Origin: Methanosarcinaceae archaeon
GTDB lineage: Archaea; Halobacteriota; Methanosarcinia; Methanosarcinales; Methanosarcinaceae
Assembly: GCA_020793555.1 (NCBI GenBank)
Contig: DQIO01000298.1
Coordinates: 1 to 15,754 of the forward strand
Length of the DNA stretch: 15,754 bases
Reading direction: 5' to 3'
Numbering within the stretch: the first letter of the stretch is position 1; each line of letters begins with the position of its first letter. The notes under the pieces were generated by a model. It searched no databases and was not told the origin of the DNA. It was given only the letters and a program-made list of their open reading frames with translations. Below are positions 7,731 through 13,897 of the stretch, one piece after another. A program made the position numbers and the translations under genes.

Positions 7731-8240
7731 TTAGTCCTGTGCTCTCCTGAGTACCATTTTTATTCTGGCTTTTAGCTCATGTAAGTTGAATGGTTTTGTG
7801 ACATAATCATCTGCCCCCATCTCAATACCTTCTATCTTGTCACTGATATCACCCTTTGCGGTCAGCATTATTATGGGGATATGCTTGTATAGCGGATCCG
7901 ATCTCAATCGCTTGCATACTTCAAATCCGTCAATTTCCGGCATCATAAGATCAAGTAGAACAACATCCGGTTTTTCGGCTTTGACCTTTTCAATGGCACT
8001 TAAACCGTCGGCTGCTTCAACGACGTTGTAGTTCTCGGCTTCTAGCGCTCTTTTTAGTGCGGTCAATGCATCGAGTTCATCGTCAACTATCAAAACCTTT
8101 TGTCTTGTATCAGAAAGGTTTTCGAGTCTTTCTTTAATCATGTTCTCCGGAAGTGATAGAATTCGGGCAATTTCCTTATTCGTAATATTAGGTTGTTGCT
8201 CGATCAGTTCGAGAATGTCTTTGTCTATTTGTGGTTTCAT
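7731..8240 (-). CDS. HTH-receiver response regulator (copy A)
   Basis: 169 residues from ATG 8240, chosen because GTGAT lies 4 bases before it and copy B has the same arrangement; a GTG at 8249 overlaps that site. Residues 6-43 form an Lrp/AsnC-like helix-turn-helix (ILELIEQQPNITNKEIAR, then LPENMIKERLENL). The rest is a complete receiver domain: acidic pair in VLIVDDE, phosphoacceptor Asp97 in LLDLMMPEIDG, Thr in MLTAKGD and Lys149 in TKPF. HTH before receiver is the reverse of the usual response-regulator order. It is the obvious partner of the kinase encoded next. No separate output domain follows the receiver, so phosphorylation presumably alters the N-terminal HTH or its dimer state. Confidence 0.92.
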   Translation of the reverse strand: MKPQIDKDILELIEQQPNITNKEIARILSLPENMIKERLENLSDTRQKVLIVDDELDALTALKRALEAENYNVVEAADGLSAIEKVKAEKPDVVLLDLMMPEIDGFEVCKRLRSDPLYKHIPIIMLTAKGDISDKIEGIEMGADDYVTKPFNLHELKARIKMVLRRAQD

Positions 8241-8393
8241 AATTATCACTGCATGGCATTACTATTTTTATATAGTACACTTATATTATTAAGTCCTTTC
8301 TAAATATGTGAATGTCCTGTCATCAATAGTTATATTCTACAAAATAAATGAAACATTTATAAATAATAACCAGTATTTGAAAATATGATACAC
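8241..8393. promoter_or_regulatory. divergent control region, copy A
   Basis: Lies between the receiver gene (minus) and winged-helix gene (plus). Plus-strand TATA box TTTATAAA at 8356-8363 is 38 bases before ATG 8394, giving a very short leader. The minus-strand box TATATAAAAA (8274 to 8265) is 34 bases before ATG 8240. The centre, about 8282-8350, is conserved with copy B (shared blocks ATATTATTAA, TTTCTAAATAT, ATGTCCTGT, TACAAAATAAA), more than promoter elements alone would need. It probably holds operator sites for one of the two flanking DNA-binding proteins. Confidence 0.7.
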
Positions 8394-8675
8394 ATGGATG
8401 CACTTGAAAAAATATTTGGCAAAACTGCACAGATGACTGTTCTTAAGAGCTTGATGGAACATCCGGATGATTTTACTTATCTTTCGGGTATTGCAGAAGC
8501 TACGGGTCTTTCCCATTCCAGTGTTGCAAGGGTTATTGCGCCCCTTGTTGATTCCAATATTATTATTGAAAAGCCTCTTGGTAAACAGATACGCACATTC
8601 AGGGTAAATGTGGAAAACGATGCAACAAAGCTGATTATAGATTTCCATTCAAAACTCAATGATGTACTTGAGTGA
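8394..8675 (+). CDS. winged-helix transcriptional regulator (copy A)
   Basis: 93 residues from ATG 8394; an ATG at 8385 exists but copy B has no counterpart, so the shorter start is preferred. The fold is a compact archaeal winged helix of MarR/ArsR type: helix QMTVLKSLMEHPDDFTYL, recognition helix around GLSHSSVARVIAPLV (about residues 38-52), and a wing KPLGKQIRTFRV. A short C-terminal helix (LIIDFHSKLNDVL) may dimerise. No metal- or ligand-binding cysteines. It is transcribed away from the receiver/kinase pair and shares their control region, so it may regulate them and itself. It is 78/93 identical to copy B. A CGTGT-TGC-ACACG hairpin lies 12 bases after the stop (8688-8700). Confidence 0.9.
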   Translation: MDALEKIFGKTAQMTVLKSLMEHPDDFTYLSGIAEATGLSHSSVARVIAPLVDSNIIIEKPLGKQIRTFRVNVENDATKLIIDFHSKLNDVLE

Positions 8676-8809
8676 AATTATTTTTGGCGTGTTGCACACG
8701 TAAATAGCTTTTTCATGTATGGCGGATACTGATAGCGAAAATGAATACCTTCAAGTTACAATTTTTGTATATGTTTAGCTTGTTGGACAGGAATCAATCA
8801 GTTCTATTA

Positions 8810-8839
8810 AACGCGGATACTGCATGCGAAATCCGCGTT
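8810..8839. repeat. 9-bp hairpin, possible structured RNA
   Basis: AACGCGGAT (8810-8818) pairs exactly with ATCCGCGTT (8831-8839) over a 12-base loop. A second hairpin, CACTCA/TGAGTG (8858-8863 with 8877-8882), follows, then an A/T-rich run. The GC content is above the surroundings. A small RNA or a terminator for the winged-helix transcript are both possible. Confidence 0.4.
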
Positions 8840-8965
8840 ACCTGTAGGCGTAGCAGGCACTCAACTCCGTAAAAGGTGAGTGTATCTGCGTCTAAAAAAT
8901 AAAATGAGAACACTGAGTGCCAGTTGTGACATGCGCCGCCTGTACACGAATACATGTTAATTTCA

Positions 8966-9027
8966 GACAGGATTTACAGGATAGACAGGATTTGAATGTG
9001 AGGTTGTGACATCCTGTACATCCTGTC
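8966..9027. repeat. dispersed intergenic repeat with inverted arms
   Basis: Left arm 8966-8982 and right arm 9011-9027 are inverted copies (16 of 17 positions pair). The left side continues as three 9-base units of the GACAGGATT/TACAGGATA kind. Sequences of the type ATCCTGTAAATCCTGTC are, as I recall, widespread intergenic repeats in environmental bacteria and archaea. No gene is affected. Confidence 0.65.
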
Positions 9028-9583
9028 AAATATGTCTGCTCCCCATATCGATTTTGGAAAGCCCCGACCGGCGGCAATACCAAAAAAAAAACAAACCCCG
9101 CACATCCACCTCTGTGCCCTCTATGACTCATGAAAAATTGAGCTAAACACATACCAATTTTTAAGGTGACTACTGGCACTTTATACAGATAAATCCCTAT
9201 AATCAAAACTCTATAGGTTGTGACAATTTTAGTTAGCGATATAGCATATTGTTGATGTAAAACACTATTGTGTCACCACCACATGAGATTAGAACAATGC
9301 TTGTTAATAATTTAATGGATCTGGGTGCAGGGGGATAAGCAAAATGTGTAGAGTCGGGTATCGCATGTAAATGTCAGTTGGATGTGGTTTTCTCAGATTA
9401 GTGTCGATATATCGAATGGATTGATTTTTAATTATAACACTTATATATGCAATGTTAAGTTATATCATTTTAAGGCTGATTTCAATTTAAACAAACGCAT
9501 TTGTGTAATTAAATATAGACTTAAATATGGTGTATGATACTTGTTACTGTTCAGATGAATAAATCTGTTCAAAAATAGAGTGT

Positions 9584-9625
9584 TTGGGGTTCATTGTACA
9601 ATTAACAAGAGTAGCTGAACCCCAA
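9584..9625. repeat. 10-bp inverted repeat upstream of the secreted protein gene
   Basis: TTGGGGTTCA (9584-9593) is repeated exactly inverted as TGAACCCCAA (9616-9625) with a 22-base loop. It ends 31 bases before the TATA box of the next gene, so it is a candidate protein-binding site in the DNA and less likely a leader RNA structure. Confidence 0.5.
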
Positions 9626-9655
9626 GACTTGCCCTGAAGGCATGGTAATATTCGC

Positions 9656-9663
9656 TTTATATT
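9656..9663 (+). promoter_or_regulatory. TATA box for the secreted protein gene
   Basis: TTTATATT preceded by CGC, 60 bases before ATG 9723, predicts transcription start near 9683-9686 and a leader of about 38 bases carrying GGAGTG and AAAGGAT ribosome sites. A partly matching inverted pair (CCCTGAAGGCA near 9632 and TGCCTGAGGG at 9682-9691) flanks the box. Confidence 0.5.
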
Positions 9664-9722
9664 TATTTAAAACCAGCGCTGTGCCTGAGGGGGGAACAAA
9701 ATACAAAGGAGTGAAAGGATAT

Positions 9723-10532
9723 ATGAAACAGAATAAAGGAATGCGGTTAGGCGCACTGCTTGTAGCAATGTTGCTTTTGAGCATGGCGTTTGTACCGGCA
9801 GTGAGTGCTCAAGCCGAAATTACCTGGTATGAACACATGTTAGAATCCAATGGAGTCATGATTAATGATTTTGATGTAAAATTGGACAACTATGAAAAAG
9901 TAGGGGATAAAATTCACTATGACGGCAATTTCAAAATCGATGTTGAGAGAAGCGTAGATAGTAAACTCAAAAAACTGAAGGCGAAAGGAACTATTTCGGG
10001 TTTAGTCAATTCAGATGGTTCAATTCATGTTGAATATGTTGGAAACAACTTCAATTTCATCACGAATTCTACAAAGATCGGGGAAGATAAAGAGAAAATA
10101 GTGTATCAATATGAGCAAACATTAACGATTGATGGCAAAACACAAATATTAAACGAAATCGTCGAAGTGCCAAAATCACAAATGAATGTTGTTGACGGGG
10201 GAATATCATTATCTTTAACTGATGAACAGTCTGGTAGTTTACTGAGTTCAAAAACAAAGGTAGATTTACCAAGTACCGCTCCCTGGGGATCGATTTTAAT
10301 TTACAATGATGTTCAGTACGCTGATCTTTTGGTAACTGGTGGAATTATTATTGCCATATTGGCATATTTCGGTCTAGGACCAGTTGCAGGGCTTGCTGCC
10401 ATTGCTCTTGCCGTTGCAATTGCGATACCCGAATATTATGATGTTGATGTACGCGACATATACCTTGATTTTTTCTTAACAATAAACCCAGCTTCCTTAT
10501 TGTATGTCGAGGTTGATTATTTTTACTATTGA
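9723..10532 (+). CDS. secreted protein with hydrophobic Gly/Ala-rich C-terminal segment
   Basis: 269 residues from ATG 9723, chosen because GGAGTG and AAAGGAT lie just upstream and the reading from there starts a classical signal peptide: basic MKQNKGMR, hydrophobic 9-24, cleavage after VSA (29). The longer reading from 9642 overlaps the TATA box. Mature residues 30-190 are hydrophilic and probably beta-rich (KVGDKIHYDGNFKIDV, GTISGLVNSDGSIHVEYV). Residues 203-236 form a long hydrophobic stretch rich in Gly and Ala with LGPVAGLAAIALA, followed by EYYDVDVRDIY and an aromatic end YFYY. No named family recognised. A membrane-active or bacteriocin-like peptide segment is one hypothesis; a membrane-anchored surface protein is the plainer one. 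A hairpin terminator overlaps the stop. Confidence 0.8.
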   Translation: MKQNKGMRLGALLVAMLLLSMAFVPAVSAQAEITWYEHMLESNGVMINDFDVKLDNYEKVGDKIHYDGNFKIDVERSVDSKLKKLKAKGTISGLVNSDGSIHVEYVGNNFNFITNSTKIGEDKEKIVYQYEQTLTIDGKTQILNEIVEVPKSQMNVVDGGISLSLTDEQSGSLLSSKTKVDLPSTAPWGSILIYNDVQYADLLVTGGIIIAILAYFGLGPVAGLAAIALAVAIAIPEYYDVDVRDIYLDFFLTINPASLLYVEVDYFYY

Positions 10533-10554
10533 GAGGGCAACCTCTTCTTTTTTT
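10531..10554 (+). terminator. intrinsic-type terminator with GCAA tetraloop
   Basis: GAGAGG (10531-10536) pairs with CCTCTT (10541-10546, last pair a wobble) around a GCAA loop, followed by C and seven T residues. The stem begins inside the TGA stop of the secreted protein gene. Confidence 0.75.
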
Positions 10555-10607
10555 GTTGTGAAAAATCAATCATTATATAAAATTGTATATTATTCAGAGG
10601 ATTTCAA

Positions 10608-10793
10608 ATGAATATAAAATTGATGAATGGCATATCCTATGCATTATTTATTGTAGGTTTTACAACGGCATTTTATGTTGCCTATATGCAATGGTTTAAA
10701 GACATTTTTATTCCATCCCTTTTATTTATTTCAATTGGCTTTTCATTACTAGCTGGAGCCATTAAAAAATATATCAAGAAACGAAAAGATTAA
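10608..10793 (+). CDS. small two-helix membrane protein (61 aa)
   Basis: ATG 10608 is preceded by AGAGGAT 6 bases upstream. Two hydrophobic helices (about residues 8-26 and 33-51) are separated by MQWFKDIFIP, and the tail KKYIKKRKD is strongly basic and should lie in the cytoplasm. It follows the secreted protein gene by 75 bases, after a terminator, so it may have its own promoter (a TATATAAAATTG stretch lies near 10573). Size and topology fit many things, including small immunity-type proteins, but there is no specific evidence for that. Confidence 0.65.
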   Translation: MNIKLMNGISYALFIVGFTTAFYVAYMQWFKDIFIPSLLFISIGFSLLAGAIKKYIKKRKD

Positions 10794-10847
10794 TTGTTTT
10801 ATTGTAACTATTCAGCCATACATAAACGATATCGGTGGATTGAATAG

Positions 10848-11288
10848 TTGCATGGGATAAAAGAAAAGACCAATGCCATAGTACCTCTAGAAAATCAAAA
10901 AAAGGTTTACACTCCAACTGTTGGAATTCAAAGTATGAGTTATACACCATTAATTAAATGTTCTTGGAGTGCATATAGTTGGGCTGGAATTAGATTGTTT
11001 ACAATCTATACAAAAGGCTATTTTGGATATGATGGAACTGAAGTAGAAGCTCACCATGTTGATTCTTGGTATACAAAAGGTTTCTTGAGCGTATGGCAAG
11101 TTTCTAATTTTGAAGAAGGTGGATATAATAATGGTGCAGGTACTTATTCTGAATTCTATGGTCGAGGAAATTTCCATTATGGAATTGAAATCGATGGCAT
11201 AGGTATAGTGCTCACCGATAAATACATAAACCTTTACGTAAGCGGCGATAAGGACGGAGGATATGAAGGTCATATTACATCTTCATAA
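10848..11288 (+). pseudogene. aromatic-rich protein fragment lacking a normal start
   Basis: The frame opens right after an in-frame TAG (10845-10847) with TTG, and the first ATG (10935) lies 30 codons in. The 146 codons encode a composition typical of an exported beta-rich protein: WSAYSWAGIRLFTIYTKGYFGYDG, AHHVDSWYTKG, YNNGAGTYSEFYGRGNFHYGIEIDG. There is no signal peptide, although such a protein would be expected to carry one. No ribosome site of normal spacing precedes TTG. I therefore read it as the C-terminal part of a gene whose 5' end is lost; a functional TTG-started cytosolic protein is the alternative. Family not named; it resembles Methanosarcina exported hypotheticals as I recall them. 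Confidence 0.5.
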
Positions 11289-11313
11289 AAGGAATTAGTT
11301 GTTTTGAAAATTG

Positions 11314-11382
11314 GCTCCATAGAAAATCTAAAAAAATATTAAGTATGGATGAATATTAATGTTTCTATGGAGCTCATCCATA
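11314..11382. repeat. two interleaved inverted repeats
   Basis: GCTCCATAGAAA (11314-11325) pairs perfectly with TTTCTATGGAGC (11362-11373). TATGGATGA (11344-11352), inside that loop, pairs perfectly with TCATCCATA (11374-11382), which directly abuts the first right arm. The order a-b-a'-b' is that of a pseudoknot, but with no connecting base between a' and b' the two hairpins are more likely alternatives. They lie between the fragment ending at 11288 and the gene at 11403. Confidence 0.75.
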
Positions 11383-11402
11383 TTTTTATGTATGATTGAT
11401 AA

Positions 11403-11630
11403 ATGAAGTTGATTTATAAACTTTTTAATGCAGAGGGAATCATATTGATCACAAGAAACATGAGATTATTTGGAATTATTTATGGGATGTTTTTTGCTCT
11501 AAATATAATTAATTCAATGGAATTGAATTTTATTGTAGTAGTTGGTACAGGTCTGGCTACATTAATAGAAGCAAGTATACTGTATATAATAGTAGTTATA
11601 GTAATACGTATTATTAATGATCATAAATAG
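11403..11630 (+). CDS. small two-helix membrane protein (75 aa)
   Basis: From ATG 11403: a short basic start, hydrophobic helix about residues 22-37, linker NSMELN, and a second very hydrophobic helix (43-70) ending in RIINDHK. No good ribosome site is seen before the ATG; ATG 11460 (residue 20) would be an alternative start. The end overlaps the next reading frame by 14 bases, which suggests coupled translation. The interleaved hairpins at 11314-11382 lie 20 bases upstream and could sit in its leader. No family recognised. Confidence 0.5.
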   Translation: MKLIYKLFNAEGIILITRNMRLFGIIYGMFFALNIINSMELNFIVVVGTGLATLIEASILYIIVVIVIRIINDHK

Positions 11631-11811
11631 AGAATTTTCAATTGAAGATGAGAAGCGAGAGTGGCTTGATGAGATAGGTAGTGGTGCAAGAGATGATATG
11701 CTGGCATATCATCGTCCTGATGGTCCTGTAATTTTCTACGGTTACAATTATCAAGGTTACCTAACTGTTGAGTTTTTGGAGGAGTCTGAGATTAGTGAAT
11801 CACTGATGTAG
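11617..11811 (+). pseudogene. N-terminal fragment of a soluble protein, truncated at the kinase junction
   Basis: 64 codons, MIINREFSIEDEKREWLDEIGSG followed by LAYHRPDGPVIFYGYNYQGYLTVEFLEES. The pattern 'GPVIxYGxxxxGYLxVxFxE' recalls N-terminal parts of longer methanogen proteins, though I cannot name the family. Its TAG stop (11809-11811) falls within DNA that is antisense to the kinase copy B (codons for Val-Tyr are conserved between kinase copies there), so the stop is accidental and the gene probably once continued. It overlaps the preceding small membrane gene by 14 bases. Confidence 0.5.
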
Positions 11812-12686
11812 ACTGAGTGTATAAGTGAATTAACATCAGAGACAGGATTTGTTATTCCAACAGACCACATTTGGTTGCGCCATTCGATTGGGGAATAAGT
11901 GACTATTCGCTCTTTTTCATTATCATCTATTGATGCTTCAAAATATTTACCGCTACCTTCGGTTCCATTTATTTGTTCATGGAAGATGGCTATCTGTTGT
12001 AAATCTGATTCATTTTCAAGGTCTGAATATTTTTTACCGATCTGGAGTTCATTGGAACTATCGTACAGGATCATTCCATATTTATCGACCAGATATACAT
12101 GGTCAGAAGAGCCATAGTTACTCAGGAATCAATCTGTAACATCGGAAATTTTGATTATTGAAAGTATGGTTCCTTTGAATTCACCTTCATGGAACAAAGG
12201 AACCCAGATGAAAGAGCCAAGGTCCCCCTCAAACATTTCCACTCCGCCAGTGATGTATGTTTCCCTCTCTTTTTGAACTCTTTCAAAAGCCCATGACTGG
12301 TTATTTTCATAAAGATTGAACCTAAGCGGCAGATTTTCTTCGGGATATCCGGAAACGACTGTGCCACTTTCATTGATAAACTGGATCGCAAAAAATCCGC
12401 TGGATTCTTCGTAGATCGTCTTAAAGTAGGATGTAAAAAGATCAGGCGGTACTTGTGATTCCTGTTTTGCCATTATTTCTATTAGCAGTACCTTTTCATT
12501 AAGAAATTCCTCAATTCCTTTTGATGTCTGCTGGTTAAGCAGTAGCTGCTGGCTGGTAAATTGCTGCTCAACAATATCTTTGACTTCGTTGTTCGCCCGA
12601 ATACCAAGAAATATAACTGTTGCAATGAGAAATATAGCTACCACTGCTATAAGGTATAAATTCCATCGATTTTGTTTTGCGAACAT
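11809..12686 (-). pseudogene. dCache histidine kinase copy B, nonsense mutation and lost kinase core
   Basis: The reading frame from ATG 12686 matches kinase copy A from MF(A/T) onward: TM1 and the dCache domain are clear, with 160/185 identical residues before the stop. Codon 186 is TGA (12129-12131) where copy A has CGA for Arg, a single transition. Beyond it the same frame stays open and homologous to residue Y293 (A: Y290), with a 3-residue in-frame insertion near ERIVTYSP. Homology ends at about 11808, just before TM2 would start, so TM2, HisKA and the ATPase domain are absent. If translated, the product would be a 185-residue membrane-anchored piece of the sensor. It sits 67 bases after the receiver gene, as in copy A. 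Confidence 0.92.
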
Positions 12687-12753
12687 GAGTGTTTGAACAC
12701 AAATGCCTACTATCAACGAGATTCAAGTCAAAGGGAAAGACAATAATGAATAT

Positions 12754-13266
12754 CTAATCCTGTGCTCTTCTGAGTACCATTTTTATTCTGGCTTTTAGCT
12801 CATGTAAGTTGAATGGTTTTGTGACATAATCATCTGCCCCCATCTCAATTCCTTCGATCTTGTCACTTAAATCACCCTTTGCAGTCAGCATTATTATGGG
12901 GATCTGCTTGTATATCGGATCCAACCTCAATCGCTTGCATACTCCAAATCCGTCAATTTCCGGCATCATAAGGTCAAGTAAAACAACATCCGGTTTTTCG
13001 GCTTTGACCATTTCAATGGCACTTAAACCGTCGGCTGCTTCAACGACGTTGTAGTTATCGGCTTCCAACGCTCTTTTTAATGCAGTCAATGTATCAAGTT
13101 CATCGTCAACGATCAGGATCTTTTGTCTTGTATCGGACAGTTCTTCTAGTAGGTCTTTGATCATATTTTCAGGAAGTGATAGACTCCGGGCAATTTCCTT
13201 ATTCGTAATATCTGGTTGTTGCTCGATTAATTCGAGAATGTCTTTGATTATTTGTTCTTGCTCCAT
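12754..13266 (-). CDS. HTH-receiver response regulator (copy B)
   Basis: 170 residues from ATG 13266, with GTGAT 3 bases before it; a longer reading from 13290 runs through that site and has no match in copy A. Domain order is as in copy A: Lrp-like helix-turn-helix (about residues 6-44), then a receiver with acidic pair D54-D55, phosphoacceptor Asp98 in LLDLMMPEIDG, Thr128 and Lys150. All catalytic residues are intact although its own kinase is broken, so it may be phosphorylated by kinase A or another kinase. Changes from copy A cluster in the HTH (I/S, ER/DL, N/E) and near the phosphorylation site (E/G after GF), which could alter DNA or partner specificity. Confidence 0.92.
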   Translation of the reverse strand: MEQEQIIKDILELIEQQPDITNKEIARSLSLPENMIKDLLEELSDTRQKILIVDDELDTLTALKRALEADNYNVVEAADGLSAIEMVKAEKPDVVLLDLMMPEIDGFGVCKRLRLDPIYKQIPIIMLTAKGDLSDKIEGIEMGADDYVTKPFNLHELKARIKMVLRRAQD

Positions 13267-13409
13267 GTTATCACTGTTCCAATATTGCATATTGCACTGA
13301 TATTATTAAATCTTTTCTAAATATACTGATGTCCTGTTATCCATCGTTACATGTTACAAAATAAAAGAAATCTTTATAACCAATAACTGTCAATTATAGA
13401 GCGATACAC
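13267..13409. promoter_or_regulatory. divergent control region, copy B
   Basis: Plus-strand TATA box TTTATAA at 13373-13379, 37 bases before ATG 13410, the same spacing as in copy A. The conserved central block runs from about 13300 to 13370. The strong minus-strand TATATAAAAA of copy A is not conserved; TTTAATAATA (13309 to 13300) is the nearest substitute for the receiver gene. Confidence 0.65.
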
Positions 13410-13691
13410 ATGGATGCACTTGAAAAAGTATTTGGCAAAACCGCACAGATGACTGTTCTTAAGAATCTGATGGATCAACCCGATGAATTTACCTATCTTT
13501 CAGGCATTGCAGAAGCTACGGGCCTGTCTCACTCCAGTGTTGCAAGGGTTATCGCTCCTCTGGTTGATGCAAATATTGTAATTGAAAAACCTCTTGGTAA
13601 ACAGATACGCACATTCAGTATAAATAAAGAAAACGATGCGACAAATCTTATCATGGATTTCTATGCAAAACTCAATGATGTAATTGAGTAA
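13410..13691 (+). CDS. winged-helix transcriptional regulator (copy B)
   Basis: 93 residues from ATG 13410, with no in-frame start upstream near it. The recognition region TGLSHSSVARVIAPLVDANI is nearly identical to copy A, and the wing KPLGKQIRTF is unchanged; 15 of 93 residues differ, mostly at the ends and in the C-terminal helix. The two proteins should therefore bind the same DNA sites and could cross-regulate or form mixed dimers. Transcribed from a TATA box at 13373 with a leader of only a few bases. It diverges from receiver gene B. Confidence 0.9.
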   Translation: MDALEKVFGKTAQMTVLKNLMDQPDEFTYLSGIAEATGLSHSSVARVIAPLVDANIVIEKPLGKQIRTFSINKENDATNLIMDFYAKLNDVIE

Positions 13692-13897
13692 GTACATATT
13701 CTGCGTGTTGTACGCGTGAACTGCACCCCCCCTGTCGCTATGCTTTAAGGAAAGGGCTTACTGCTTCATTCAGACGAGAAAACGCTCACTTCGTTCGCGT
13801 TAACTCTGAGTACATAATTTTACAAATTCTATACAACAAGAAAATCCTCGCTGACGCTCAGATTAACTCGAACTATCTATTTATAAAACAGATACTA
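13692..13897. other. intergenic DNA with two similar 32-base elements
   Basis: Besides the hairpin at 13704-13716, two similar elements occur at 13776-13807 and 13838-13870: both start GA(G)AAAA or AAGAAAA, contain CTC-rich cores and end in TTAACTC. Each has short inverted ends (AACGC/GCGTT and AATC/GATT). No coding potential seen. The winged-helix gene B and the hydrolase converge here, so terminator functions are plausible. Confidence 0.35.

Larger units (their letters stand above)
6800..8707. repeat. segmental duplication, copy A
   Basis: This stretch matches 11809-13722 in the same orientation over the kinase N-terminus, receiver gene, control region, winged-helix gene and the short hairpin after it. 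By my count the proteins agree at 160/185 (kinase N-terminus), 149/163 (receiver protein from KDILEL on) and 78/93 (winged helix). The rest of kinase A (5926-6799) has no counterpart in copy B. Confidence 0.9.
8676..9640. other. gene-free interval with several hairpins
   Basis: No credible coding sequence on either strand; the one 104-codon antisense ORF has no ribosome site and spans repeats. The interval holds the post-gene hairpin at 8688-8700, a 9-bp hairpin at 8810-8839, a CACTCA/TGAGTG hairpin (8858-8882), the dispersed repeat at 8966-9027, a 10-A run near 9083, and a segment at 9100-9140 resembling another common intergenic repeat. The part 9200-9580 is plain AT-rich DNA in which I see nothing. 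Confidence 0.6.
11809..13722. repeat. segmental duplication, copy B
   Basis: Direct-oriented counterpart of 6800-8707, offset by about 5 kb. It ends on the right after a hairpin (13704-13716) that corresponds to 8688-8700; its right arm differs by one base but still pairs through a G-U wobble. Confidence 0.9.

Noticed and set aside
8385..8393. Upstream ATG 8385 as start of winged-helix copy A
   Set aside because: Copy B lacks it while keeping the rest of the upstream context, and the TATA-to-ATG spacing matches only for 8394/13410.
8892..9206. 104-codon minus-strand ORF
   Set aside because: Spans the GACAGGAT repeat and a poly-A run, no ribosome site, low-complexity Cys/Ser composition; not a credible gene.
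10845..10847. TAG read as pyrrolysine, extending the 10848 frame upstream
   Set aside because: The frame meets TAA at 10824-10826 after only six codons, without any start, so readthrough would not provide an N-terminus.
12129..12131. TGA recoding (selenocysteine) in kinase copy B
   Set aside because: Copy A has Arg here, the domain is an ordinary Cache sensor, and the kinase core is missing anyway; a plain nonsense mutation is simpler.
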